The notes under the pieces are model-generated. The model had not been told where the DNA came from. It did no database searches and saw nothing but the letters and a program-made list of their open reading frames with translations. From a bacterium (GTDB taxonomy: Bacteria > Sysuimicrobiota > Sysuimicrobiia > Sysuimicrobiales > Segetimicrobiaceae), in the NCBI GenBank assembly GCA_035308905.1, contig DATGFS010000004.1, positions 1-64,000 of the forward strand: DNA of 64,000 bases, read 5' to 3'. The stretch's first letter is position 1. Every line of letters starts with the position of its first letter. This document shows positions 7,091 to 15,211 of this stretch, piece after piece. Both the position numbers and the translations under genes were made by a program.

Positions 7091-7104
7091 CTAGGAAAAC
7101 CTAG
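7091..7104. promoter_or_regulatory. Inverted repeat CTAGG-AAAA-CCTAG, possible operator
   Basis: A perfect 5-bp inverted repeat with a 4-base A spacer (7091-7104), flanked by a further CGAT/ATCG match (7084-7087 and 7105-7108). It lies 56 bases upstream of the minus-strand GTG at 7035, where an operator for a small autoregulated gene would be expected. Confidence 0.35.
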
Positions 7105-7201
7105 ATCGAATTGCAGCGACTAAGCTGACGGGAGCTTTTTCAGGATAATTCACGATTCCGGCCGCTTGACCTACGGGAGAGAGTGACTGTAATCTTGCGG
7201 C

Positions 7202-7414
7202 ATGAGGTACGGTCGTCAGCTCGAGTTGAAGGCCAGATTGGACAAACTGGTACCGCGTGGTCTCCGGGGTAGCATACAAAACCGCTTCCGCGCACTCGTT
7301 TCGTTCTACGCCAGCCAGCCACGCTACTCGTTCGAAGATGGTCTGACTCTAGCGCTGGCTTCTATTAGAGAGAGCGATCCCAAATTTGTTCCGCTAATCA
7401 AACCTGACAGCTAG
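7202..7414 (+). CDS. Hypothetical 70-residue protein in accessory segment
   Basis: ATG at 7202; 70 residues, basic N-terminal half (RQLELKARLDKLVPRGLRGS) and a C-terminal helix with LTLALASIRES. No family recognised. Codon use is less GC-biased than in flanking chromosomal genes. It ends at 7414 directly against the convergent helix-turn-helix remnant. Its length and composition fit a real small accessory gene, but chance cannot be excluded. Confidence 0.35.
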   Translation: MRYGRQLELKARLDKLVPRGLRGSIQNRFRALVSFYASQPRYSFEDGLTLALASIRESDPKFVPLIKPDS

Positions 7415-7569
7415 AAGTCGCCGTGAGGCAATTCTAGGGCATCGGTTAAATTGCGCGCCTCAAGCCAGGCAACTGCTTTCGCTACAGTCTTCGGGTCCAC
7501 TTCGAGTCGCCTCGAGATTGTTGAGAAGTTCAGGCGCAGCTGAGACAGCCGAAATGCCTTGGGAGCGAT
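7411..7569 (-). pseudogene. Helix-turn-helix gene remnant
   Basis: An open minus-strand frame of 52 codons with no usable start, bounded upstream by an in-frame TAG at 7570-7572. It encodes a convincing helix-turn-helix: NFSTISRRLEVDPKTVAKAV followed by AWLEARNL. This type of motif occurs at the ends of recombinases and in small regulators. Lack of a start and of the rest of the domain suggests a decayed gene, possibly the element's lost recombinase or regulator. It lies just inside the right direct repeat. Confidence 0.4.
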
Positions 7570-7633
7570 CTATTGGTAGAGCGCCCTCGCGTTCGTGTCT
7601 AGCAACACAGAGTTGAGGGATAATTGGGCTGTG

Positions 7634-7662
7634 GTTCGAATTCTTTGCGTCCGGGTCCACCA
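7634..7662 (+). repeat. 29-bp direct repeat, right copy
   Basis: Identical over 29 bases to 5324-5352. It ends 15 bases before the stop codon of the minus-strand FAD oxidoreductase gene, so the segment 5324-7662 lies between two intact chromosomal genes. Outside the repeat the flanks differ (tgcaacg on the left, gttcacc on the right). Confidence 0.75.
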
Positions 7663-7677
7663 GTTCACCTTGCCACG

Positions 7678-9057
7678 TCAGCCCGCCGGTTTGATGTTCT
7701 GGTTCACGCGGAACACGTTGGCCGGGTCGTACAACTTCTTGATCGCGGCGAGGCGCGCATAGTTGCCGCGATAGGTCGCTTTGATCCGGTCCTCGCCCTC
7801 GTCCATCATGAAGTTCACGTACGCTCCTCCGGCGGAATACGGGTGCAGCGCGTCCCAGTAATCCTTGGTCCAGTCGATGATGCGGCCGTTGTTGGCGGGA
7901 TCCGGATCGACGCCCACGATCACCATGGCCCACGTGGCATCGCGATAGCTCCAGGCTGTCTCGTTGGCGCCCACGCGGTGTGCGGCGCCGTCGATGGGGT
8001 AGAGGTGCATCGTGGAATGCATGGTAGGCAAGAGCGCGCCGTGCGTTGTATGCTCGGCGATGGCCGCGTCGCTCAATTCGCGGACAAAGTCCGCGCGCCA
8101 GTACCATTGCAGCCCGGGCGGATACAAGGCATCGAAGATGGTCTGCAGTGCCGGGTGCGGCATCGGCCCCACCAGTTCCAGCGCCGGCGGTTTGAAGCGG
8201 CGCACCGGCGCAAACGTCTGCTCGAAGCGCTCGGCCGGGCCGGTGTAGCACCACACCACACCGCACATCTTTCTCAAGTGTAGGTGCTCCGGGAAGATCG
8301 GCGCCGGTGGCACCGTGAGGAAGGCGAAGAACCCGGTCAGGTCGTCGGGGGCGTTCGGGAGGAACCCGCGGTACCACTGCATGACTTCGGCGGCGTCGTC
8401 GAGGTCCCAGAGCATGGGACCGGCGCACACGGTGTCGATCGGATGGAGCCGGAACAGAAACGACGTCACGACGCCGAAGTTGCCGCCGCCGCCGCGGATC
8501 GCCCAGAACAGGTCGGGCTGCGACTCCGGGCCGGCCGTCACAACGCGGCCGTCCGCCAGCACCACGTCCGCCTCCAGAAGATTGTCGATGGCCAGGCCGC
8601 ACCGCCGCGTCAGATGGCCGAGCCCCCCGCCGAGGGTCAATCCGCCGACGCCCGTCGTCGAGATGACCCCGCTCGGCGTCGCCGCCCCGAAGGCGTGCGT
8701 GGCATGGTCGACGTCCCCCCACGTGCTGCCGCCTCCGACGCGGACAGTGCGGGCCGCCGGGTCGATGCGCGCATAGCGGATCGGCGACAGGTCGATCACC
8801 AGGCCCCCGTCGCACACGCCGAGCCCGCCCGCGTTGTGGCCGCCGCACCGCACCGCAATGAGCAGATCGTGCTCGCGCCCAAACCGCAGTGCGGAGGTCA
8901 CGTCCGCCACGTCCGCGCAGCGGGCGATGAGCGCGGGGCGCCGATCGATCATGGCGTTGTGCACGCGGCGAACCGTGTCATAGGCGGCGTCGCCGGGCAG
9001 GATGAGTTGTCCCCGAAACTCCTGTCGTAGCGTCTCTATGCCAGCCTGCATCGCCAT
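7678..9057 (-). CDS. FAD-linked oxidoreductase (PCMH/BBE type)
   Basis: A 459-residue flavoprotein of the berberine-bridge/VAO superfamily. The N-terminal PCMH FAD domain has VRCGGHNAGG (about 68-77), whose His is the expected 8-alpha covalent FAD site, and GGLTLGGGLGHL (about 138-149). A BBE-type C-terminal segment contains NVFRVNQNI near the end. The second (Cys) FAD linkage of bicovalent BBE enzymes is absent: the position reads GVISTTG. The fold oxidises alcohols, sugars or alkaloid-like substrates; the substrate here is unknown. The cupin gene lies 30 bases upstream on the same strand, probably in one operon. Confidence 0.88.
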   Translation of the reverse strand: MAMQAGIETLRQEFRGQLILPGDAAYDTVRRVHNAMIDRRPALIARCADVADVTSALRFGREHDLLIAVRCGGHNAGGLGVCDGGLVIDLSPIRYARIDPAARTVRVGGGSTWGDVDHATHAFGAATPSGVISTTGVGGLTLGGGLGHLTRRCGLAIDNLLEADVVLADGRVVTAGPESQPDLFWAIRGGGGNFGVVTSFLFRLHPIDTVCAGPMLWDLDDAAEVMQWYRGFLPNAPDDLTGFFAFLTVPPAPIFPEHLHLRKMCGVVWCYTGPAERFEQTFAPVRRFKPPALELVGPMPHPALQTIFDALYPPGLQWYWRADFVRELSDAAIAEHTTHGALLPTMHSTMHLYPIDGAAHRVGANETAWSYRDATWAMVIVGVDPDPANNGRIIDWTKDYWDALHPYSAGGAYVNFMMDEGEDRIKATYRGNYARLAAIKKLYDPANVFRVNQNIKPAG

Positions 9058-9087
9058 GGCGGTCCCCTCCGTCGCCGATTTTGTAGG

Positions 9088-9507
9088 CTATTTGACCAGC
9101 GTGGTCGCTTCGGCGCCGAGCGGGAGCAGGATGCTCACCGCGACGCGGGTCGTGAGGGCGCCGCGGTTGACCACTGCGTGAACGGTGCCGGTCTGCTCGC
9201 GGAAACTCTCTCCGGCTTTGACCACCTGTTCCTGGCCCGCCTGCTGAAGGACGAGCTGACCGGTGAGCACGGTGGCCACCACCGGCCCCCCATGGATGTG
9301 CTTGGGAATGCCGGTGCCCGGTGCAAAGTCCAGCACCAGATTGATCAGGTCGTAGGGCTTGTCCGCGGCCGTGACCGGAAACGCGGCTTGGGACACGGTG
9401 ACGGGGCCCGCGGACGTCGCGTTCCCCGCGGCAAGGGGACCGGCCGCCGCTGCGGCCAGCATGCCGATGGCAAGCACCCAACCGATGTTCCGCCGAGCGG
9501 ATCGCAT
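9088..9507 (-). CDS. Exported cupin-domain protein
   Basis: 139 residues with a signal peptide (hydrophobic core WVLAIGMLAAAAAGPLAAG), then one cupin barrel: PKHIHGGPVVATVLTGQL (about 70-87) carries the first metal-binding motif, and QTGTVHAVVN the second-motif histidine. Such periplasmic cupins are usually of unknown function. It lies just upstream of the FAD oxidoreductase gene and is probably cotranscribed with it. About 170 bases separate it from the end of the large regulator gene. Confidence 0.78.
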   Translation of the reverse strand: MRSARRNIGWVLAIGMLAAAAAGPLAAGNATSAGPVTVSQAAFPVTAADKPYDLINLVLDFAPGTGIPKHIHGGPVVATVLTGQLVLQQAGQEQVVKAGESFREQTGTVHAVVNRGALTTRVAVSILLPLGAEATTLVK

Positions 9508-9678
9508 TTCTCAACACCTCCCGTGTGGTCGCGCTCGAGCGCGCGTGGCGTCGAACCCGTGTTGGGTCCGATCGGGGACACCATACGGGGAGAGGCGTTC
9601 GCGAAGCGTTCGCCGCGGCGTTCGCGGCGAGGATTGCCGCGGGGGGCCGGCGTCAGGAGGCGGGCTCGGGCGCGACGG

Positions 9679-12600
9679 CTAGGGGATAGGCGCGGTCTGC
9701 GAAAGTGCTGCGCGGGCGTCCCGGAGGTCGGGCGTCTCGAACCCCTCGGTGAACCAGCCGAAAACAGGGGCGAGCAGCGCTCGGGCTTCGTCATGCCGCC
9801 CCCCGGCCGCCCACCGGCGGGCGAGGCTCAGGGCTGCGCGCAGCTCGAGCGACTTCGCGGCCTGGGACTGGGCCACGTCCAGCGCCTTGAGAAACAGGGG
9901 CTCCGCCGCCTCCGGGCTCCCAAACTCGCCTTTCAGACGATAGAGCTCCGCGGTCCACCACACATCGCCGTTGTGGGCCGCGGTCGCAAGCGCCGCATCC
10001 ACGACGGCCTCAGCCTGCGCCCGCCGCCCCGCTCGGGCGTGGACCTCGGCGAGCAAGGCGAGGAAGTAGGGCCGGCGCGTCTCGGCATGAATCGCCCGCA
10101 GACGGTCGAGCGCGGCCTCGATCTCGCCGACAAGTGCGCCGGCCGGCTCGGTGCCGGACCGCGCCCAGGCGCGGAGAATATCGCACCACTCCGCATAGTA
10201 GACGAAGCTGTACTTTCGGCAAAGCTCGTGGACCTCTTCGGCGTGCGCGAGGCTTCGCTCCGTTTCCCCGCGCAGCTGGAACAGCACGGCGGCATACGCA
10301 CGCACCAATACCTGGCTATACGGATGGCCGAGATCGTCGGCAATCGCCACCGCCCGAAGGCAGCGCTCCGCGGCGAGATCGGGGTAGCCCAGCAGCCACA
10401 GCGTGTGCGACTCCCACGCCAACAGGAACACGCCCAGGTTGGAACCGAAAGGCGTCGGCCGCGGGTGGGCGAAGTCGTAAAGCGCGATCGCCTGCTCAAA
10501 GTAATCGCGCGCCTGCGCGAGCGCTCCGGCGCTCGCGAGGCCGCCGGCAAGTAGATGCAGGCTGTCGATCAGGAACCGGCCGTCCTTCTGCGCCAGCCGG
10601 TAAAACGTTGTCGCGAGGGTATGCTGCTCGCGAATGTTCCCTCGGACGAATTGCATGCCGCACAATCCCCAGAGACAGCGCATCACGGCTTCGGTGTCAC
10701 CGAGCCGCTCGCCCAACGCGCGGACGCGCTCCAGCGCGGCCTCGATCTCCGGCGTCGCGTATCCGGACACGGCGTTGAGGGGAGCTGTCAGCGCGAGCTG
10801 CAGCGAGAGTTCGCGCCGGTCGCGCTGTGCGCTCTCCGGCAGCCGGTGGAGCAGGGCGAGCGCCTTCCGGAAGTGCTGGATGGCCCCCTCGCTTGCGGAG
10901 AGTCGCGTGTCTTCCCGCGCGGCGCGCTCGTAGAACTGGATCGCCCGGGCTGGCACACCGGCCTGCTCGTATTGTGAGGCAATCTGGGCGCTGGCGGCGT
11001 CGAGCTCGGTAGCATACAGTAGTTCGAGGGCCTGGGCGATCCGCCGATGCAGGAGCCGGCGCTTGGGCAGGGCGACCTCGGCGTACGCGACGTCGCGAAT
11101 CCGGTCGTGGCTGAAGTCGTACGCGTCGGCGGCCTGCTCGCGAAGTATGCGACGCCGCCACAACTCATCGAGCGCGCGGATAAGCTCGGGCTCCTCGAGA
11201 TCGCTGGCTTCGCGGATCACATCCAGGCGAAACTCGCGGCCGATCGCGGCCGCAAGGCCGGCCAGATCTCGGGCCGGAGGGGACAGCTGCGCGAGGCGCG
11301 CGGCGATGACCGCCTGGACCCTGGGCGGCAGCGTGGCCGGCCGCGTCCGGTCGTCCGCGCCGTCGCGAAACGGCAGGCCGGCACGGATGAACTCGACGAG
11401 AAAGAGCGGATGACCCTGGGTGCGGCGGAAGACGTCGGCAAGGGTCGGCGCGTCCAGCCGTCGCTCGGCCGTCTGCTGGGCGAGGGCCGTCGCCTCCGCC
11501 TCGCCCAGAGAGGCCAGCTCGATCTCCTCGCACTGGCCGGACTGGCGCAGCGCCAGCAACACTTCGGACAGCGTCGGATTGTCCGCCTGTTCTTCCGTAC
11601 GCACCGTGCCGAGGAGCAGGAGTGGCGCGGTGGGGTCGAACCGGAGCAGGAAGCGGAGCCACTCGAGGCTGTCCCGATCGCACCACTGCAGGTCGTCGAG
11701 AAACAGCACCAGCGGCGTTGTCGCAAGCGCGCCGCGGGCGAGCGCCTCGAAGAGGCGCCGGCGCTCCCAGCCCTCGGGTGGCGCTCCGGAGGGCGCGAGG
11801 CCGGGGCGGTCCGCCGCCAGTTCGGGCAGCAGTCGCGCGATCTCGGCCCGCCAGACCTCTTCCAGCGCGACAAGCCCGGCCTTGAGCGCCGGTGCGCGCA
11901 GCCACTCCGCGATCGGGCTGTACGCGAGCCGTCCCTCCGCCGCGTACGAGCGGCTGCGGACCGCGGGGATACGCTGGGCTGCGCACCACGAGAGAAACTC
12001 TTCGGCCAGCCGTGTCTTTCCTATCCCCGCCTCCCCGTAGATCACGCAGCAGACGGACTCGCCGGCGGCCGCGCGCCGCCAAGCGCCGAGGAGATGCCGC
12101 CACTCCTTTTCCCGGCCCACGAGTGTCGAGGCCGCCCCCGGTGCAGGACCCGGGGCCCCGGATGTCTCGAGCTCCAAGAGGCGCCGGTAGGCGTCCTGCG
12201 TCGCGGCGTCGGGGTGCACGCCCAGGCCGCGCTGCAGAGTGGTGGCACACACGTGGTAGAGTTGTACGGCCGCGGCTCGGTCGCCGTTCAGCGCGAGGAG
12301 TCGCATCAGCCGGCGGTAGGTCGCCTCGTGCAGCGGGTCGAGCTGCAGAAGTCTGCGGGCGTGCCGCGCCGCATCCGCGTAGGCCCGCCGGGCCTCCAGC
12401 AGCTCGGCAAGATCTTCGAGCGCGCGCACGCACCGCTGCCGCAGCCGCTCCCGTTCCTCGAGTACCCAATCGTCGTAGCTGTCCGGGAGCAGATCGCCCG
12501 GATACAGGGCCACCGCCTCCTCGAGCGCCTCGCGCACCGGCGGCTGACCGTCCGGGTACGCGCGGCCGATGGCCTCCTCGAGCAGGCGCACGTCCACCGC

Positions 12601-12903
12601 ACAGGGGGCGTCCGGCCGCCATCGCAGCATTCTCTCGGAGACATCAAGGCAGGCGTCCGACTCCGGCAGGGCGCGGCGGAGGTGATGGAGCTCGCGGCGC
12701 AGGTTGGTGAGCGCCTGGGCTTCGTCGGAGTCCGGCCAGAAGAGGAACGCGAGCCGTTGGCGCGGCTGCGGCTGATCACGACGCAGGACGAGATACGCCA
12801 GCAAGGCTTGCTGCCGCGCCGTCCGGATCCCGGTCACTTGATGTCCGTCGCGGGTCACGCGGAATCCGCCCAGTAGATCCACGCGAAGACCGGAGCCGGC
12901 CAT
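9679..12903 (-). CDS. SARP/AfsR-like transcriptional activator with AAA/TPR region
   Basis: 1074 residues. An N-terminal winged-helix DNA-binding region (about 5-95) and a BTAD helical repeat domain (about 100-245) are followed by an AAA/STAND ATPase with Walker A GEAGIGKT (290-297) and Walker B LVLFLDDLQW (about 392-401). The C-terminal 450 residues form TPR-like helices. The architecture matches BTAD-containing signal-responsive activators such as AfsR-type regulators. It probably regulates the adjacent cupin/FAD oxidoreductase genes, which lie downstream on the same strand, but no operator is identified. Not a LuxR-type protein: no C-terminal helix-turn-helix is visible. Confidence 0.87.
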   Translation of the reverse strand: MAGSGLRVDLLGGFRVTRDGHQVTGIRTARQQALLAYLVLRRDQPQPRQRLAFLFWPDSDEAQALTNLRRELHHLRRALPESDACLDVSERMLRWRPDAPCAVDVRLLEEAIGRAYPDGQPPVREALEEAVALYPGDLLPDSYDDWVLEERERLRQRCVRALEDLAELLEARRAYADAARHARRLLQLDPLHEATYRRLMRLLALNGDRAAAVQLYHVCATTLQRGLGVHPDAATQDAYRRLLELETSGAPGPAPGAASTLVGREKEWRHLLGAWRRAAAGESVCCVIYGEAGIGKTRLAEEFLSWCAAQRIPAVRSRSYAAEGRLAYSPIAEWLRAPALKAGLVALEEVWRAEIARLLPELAADRPGLAPSGAPPEGWERRRLFEALARGALATTPLVLFLDDLQWCDRDSLEWLRFLLRFDPTAPLLLLGTVRTEEQADNPTLSEVLLALRQSGQCEEIELASLGEAEATALAQQTAERRLDAPTLADVFRRTQGHPLFLVEFIRAGLPFRDGADDRTRPATLPPRVQAVIAARLAQLSPPARDLAGLAAAIGREFRLDVIREASDLEEPELIRALDELWRRRILREQAADAYDFSHDRIRDVAYAEVALPKRRLLHRRIAQALELLYATELDAASAQIASQYEQAGVPARAIQFYERAAREDTRLSASEGAIQHFRKALALLHRLPESAQRDRRELSLQLALTAPLNAVSGYATPEIEAALERVRALGERLGDTEAVMRCLWGLCGMQFVRGNIREQHTLATTFYRLAQKDGRFLIDSLHLLAGGLASAGALAQARDYFEQAIALYDFAHPRPTPFGSNLGVFLLAWESHTLWLLGYPDLAAERCLRAVAIADDLGHPYSQVLVRAYAAVLFQLRGETERSLAHAEEVHELCRKYSFVYYAEWCDILRAWARSGTEPAGALVGEIEAALDRLRAIHAETRRPYFLALLAEVHARAGRRAQAEAVVDAALATAAHNGDVWWTAELYRLKGEFGSPEAAEPLFLKALDVAQSQAAKSLELRAALSLARRWAAGGRHDEARALLAPVFGWFTEGFETPDLRDARAALSQTAPIP

Positions 12904-13065
12904 ACGAACCTCCCCGTGCCCGCACGGCGCGATTCTGCCTTATTCGCGCAATCGCGCCGCATTCCCCGGCCGCGACGGGCCGCTCCTCGTACGACGAGAA
13001 ACCGATCGCTTGAGGCGAGGTTCTGTCGTGTTCGTTATGTGTACCTCAAAGCATGCTTGGGCGGC

Positions 13066-13079
13066 GGTTCGAATTCTTT
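13066..13079 (+). repeat. Partial third copy of the direct repeat
   Basis: GGTTCGAATTCTTT matches the first 14 bases of the 7633-7662 copy exactly, then diverges. It lies in the 296-base gap between the SARP-like gene and the GntR gene, at the left edge of the uxuA cluster. Confidence 0.5.
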
Positions 13080-13165
13080 AGCCCCGCGCTGGGCGCTCAG
13101 GGCTAATCGGCCGAAGATTATGCCGAAGCCAATCTTGGCCATCCTGAGTCATCAGGACGCTTGCA

Positions 13166-13179
13166 ACTTGTATACAAGT
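13166..13179. promoter_or_regulatory. Palindromic operator upstream of the GntR gene
   Basis: ACTTGTATACAAGT is a perfect 14-bp palindrome 20 bases before the first plausible GTG start (13200). The TTGTATACAA core is typical of operators bound by FadR-subfamily GntR repressors, so autoregulation is likely. Its position also argues against translation starting at the upstream TTG (13161). Confidence 0.65.
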
Positions 13180-13199
13180 GTACTACAGTACAGATCAAC

Positions 13200-13925
13200 G
13201 TGGTGGCTGTGTCGGACTTTTCACGCTACGAGACTGCGCGCAGCCGAGGCGCGCGCCTCTATGGGCATCTGTACGCCGATATCCTAAGCGGCCGGCTGCG
13301 GCCGGGGGAGGCGCTGTCGGAAACGCGCCTCGCCGAACAGCACGGCATCAGCCGGACGCCGGTCCGCGAGGTGCTCCAGCGGCTCGTCAAAGAAGGCCTG
13401 CTTCGTGTCGTTCCGCAGATCGGGACATTCGTCGCGCCGATCAACCTCTCATCGGTCAACGGCAGCCAGTTCATTCGCGAGGCTCTTGAGTGCCGCGCCG
13501 TGCGCCTCGCCGCCGAGCGGGCGACGCGGGCGCAGATCGCCGAACTGCGCCGGCAGATCGTCAAGCAAAGGCAGGCGATCAAGTCCGAAGATCACCTAAC
13601 GTTCTTTCAGCTCGACGAAGTGATGCACCGCGCAATTTTGGATATTGCAGGCCAGCCGCTGGTGTGGAGCCTGATCGCTTCGGTGAAAGCGCAACTCGAC
13701 CGCGTGCGACATCTTTCCCTGGAAGATCGTGAATGGCTGACCATGATCTTCCGCCAGCACCGCGAGATCATCGGATGCATCGCACGGCATGATCCGGTCG
13801 GTGCCGATCACGCCATGCAGGATCATCTTCGCACGGTATTCGGCGCGATCTCGCGCATCGCGCAGCGGCACCCGGAGTTCTTTGAACACGAGCCGCCGCT
13901 CGCGCTCAAGCAAGACTTCGCCTGA
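13200..13925 (+). CDS. GntR-family (FadR/FCD) transcriptional regulator
   Basis: About 241 residues. The N-terminal winged helix contains LAEQHGISRTPVREVLQRL and the C-terminal FCD domain contains an LDEVMHRAI helix and QDHLR near the end, whose His and Asp residues usually bind a metal and small acid effector. Start is set at GTG 13200 (alternatives 13203 and 13209), downstream of the palindromic operator. It immediately precedes the mannonate dehydratase gene (14 bases), so it probably regulates hexuronate or aldonate uptake and breakdown. Codon use looks alphaproteobacterial, suggesting transfer. Confidence 0.87.
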   Translation: MVAVSDFSRYETARSRGARLYGHLYADILSGRLRPGEALSETRLAEQHGISRTPVREVLQRLVKEGLLRVVPQIGTFVAPINLSSVNGSQFIREALECRAVRLAAERATRAQIAELRRQIVKQRQAIKSEDHLTFFQLDEVMHRAILDIAGQPLVWSLIASVKAQLDRVRHLSLEDREWLTMIFRQHREIIGCIARHDPVGADHAMQDHLRTVFGAISRIAQRHPEFFEHEPPLALKQDFA

Positions 13926-13938
13926 ACGAGCGATCGCG

Positions 13939-15135
13939 ATGGAACAGACGTGGCGTTGGTTTGGTCCGGAGGATTCGGTCGCGCTCTCGGAGATTCGTCA
14001 AACCGGTGCGGTCGGAATCGTCACGGCGTTGCACCAGATTCCTTACGGCGTCGTCTGGAGCCGTGACGAGATCGCCGAGCGCAAGGATGCGATCGAAGCG
14101 GACAAGGCGGTTGGCTTGCGTTGGAGCGTCGTCGAAAGCCTGCCGGTCGCCGAGGCGATCAAGCAGGGCGAAGGCGACCTGACGGCGATGTTCGACAACT
14201 ACCGGGCTTCGTTGCGCAATCTCGCGGCGCTGGGCGTCAAGACCGTCTGCTACAACTTCATGCCGGTGCTCGACTGGACGCGTACGCAGCTGGCCGCGCC
14301 GTGGCCTGGCGGCGGAACTACTTTGCGTTTCGATGCGCACGAATACGCGGCTTTTGACTGTTTCATCCTTCAGCGTACGGGCGCCGAGGCGGAGCAGTCG
14401 CCGGAGGTTCTCGCCGGCGCCCGCGCCTGGATACGAACCGCGTCGGAAAGCGATAAGGACACGTTGCTCGCCACCATCATGGCGGGGCTCCCGGGTGCCC
14501 ATGAGCGTTACGATGTGCCGGGCCTGCGCCGCATGCTCGATCGCTATGCGGACATCGACCATGAAGGCCTGCGCCAGAATCTCGCTCGGTTCTTGCGTGA
14601 GGTGGTGCCGGCCGCCGAAGAGGCCGGCGTCCGCCTTTGTATTCATCCCGACGATCCGCCGCGCCCAGTGTTCGGCCTGCCGCGCATTGCCTCGACGCGG
14701 GACGATCTTGATTTCATCGTGAAGGCGGTAGACAGCGCGGCAAACGGCATCACGCTGTGTACCGGATCGCTGGGCTCCCGTCCCGGTAACGACCTGCCGG
14801 CAATCGCGCGGCGGTTCGCGCACCGCATCTATTTTGTGCATCTTCGCAATGTCACGAAGGAGCCGGACGGCTCGTTCGTCGAGGCCGATCATCTCGGCGG
14901 TGATGTCGATATTGTCGCGGTTGTGCGGGCCTTGCTGCATGAGCAGGCGCGCCGCAAGAGTGCGGGCGACCCGCAATGGCGCATTCCGATGCGGTCGGAT
15001 CACGGGCACGAACTGCTGGATGACGCAGAGCGCAAGACGCATCCGGGCTATCCGCTGATTGGCCGCATGCGCGGTCTGGCGGAATTGCGCGGCGTCATGA
15101 CCGCAATCGCATCGACGGAGAGGTTGCCGCTATGA
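13939..15135 (+). CDS. uxuA: Mannonate dehydratase
   Basis: 398 residues, matching the usual length of UxuA. It dehydrates D-mannonate to 2-keto-3-deoxygluconate in hexuronate catabolism, in the cytoplasm, with Mn2+. Family landmarks: WRWFGPEDSV near the N-terminus, VCYNFMPVLDWTRT (about 94-107), the metal site region LCIHPDDPP (about 233-241) and YFVHLRN with a late SDHGHELLDD stretch. ATG 13939 is preceded by the regulator stop. It is followed by a substrate-binding protein gene, so the operon links uptake and catabolism. Confidence 0.93.
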   Translation: MEQTWRWFGPEDSVALSEIRQTGAVGIVTALHQIPYGVVWSRDEIAERKDAIEADKAVGLRWSVVESLPVAEAIKQGEGDLTAMFDNYRASLRNLAALGVKTVCYNFMPVLDWTRTQLAAPWPGGGTTLRFDAHEYAAFDCFILQRTGAEAEQSPEVLAGARAWIRTASESDKDTLLATIMAGLPGAHERYDVPGLRRMLDRYADIDHEGLRQNLARFLREVVPAAEEAGVRLCIHPDDPPRPVFGLPRIASTRDDLDFIVKAVDSAANGITLCTGSLGSRPGNDLPAIARRFAHRIYFVHLRNVTKEPDGSFVEADHLGGDVDIVAVVRALLHEQARRKSAGDPQWRIPMRSDHGHELLDDAERKTHPGYPLIGRMRGLAELRGVMTAIASTERLPL

Positions 15136-15211
15136 CGCCGCCGGCGTCCGCTTGCATCGCTCACGACCCTCGGCGTTCGGGGGACGCTCCACAAACGGAG
15201 GGAGAAGCGTC

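Noticed and set aside
5324-7662. A CRISPR array or insertion sequence
   Set aside because: Only two widely spaced repeats, no spacers, no terminal inverted repeats and no transposase.
11047-12876. A 609-codon plus-strand open frame
   Set aside because: Antisense to the SARP-like regulator, whose Walker and BTAD motifs are clear on the minus strand.
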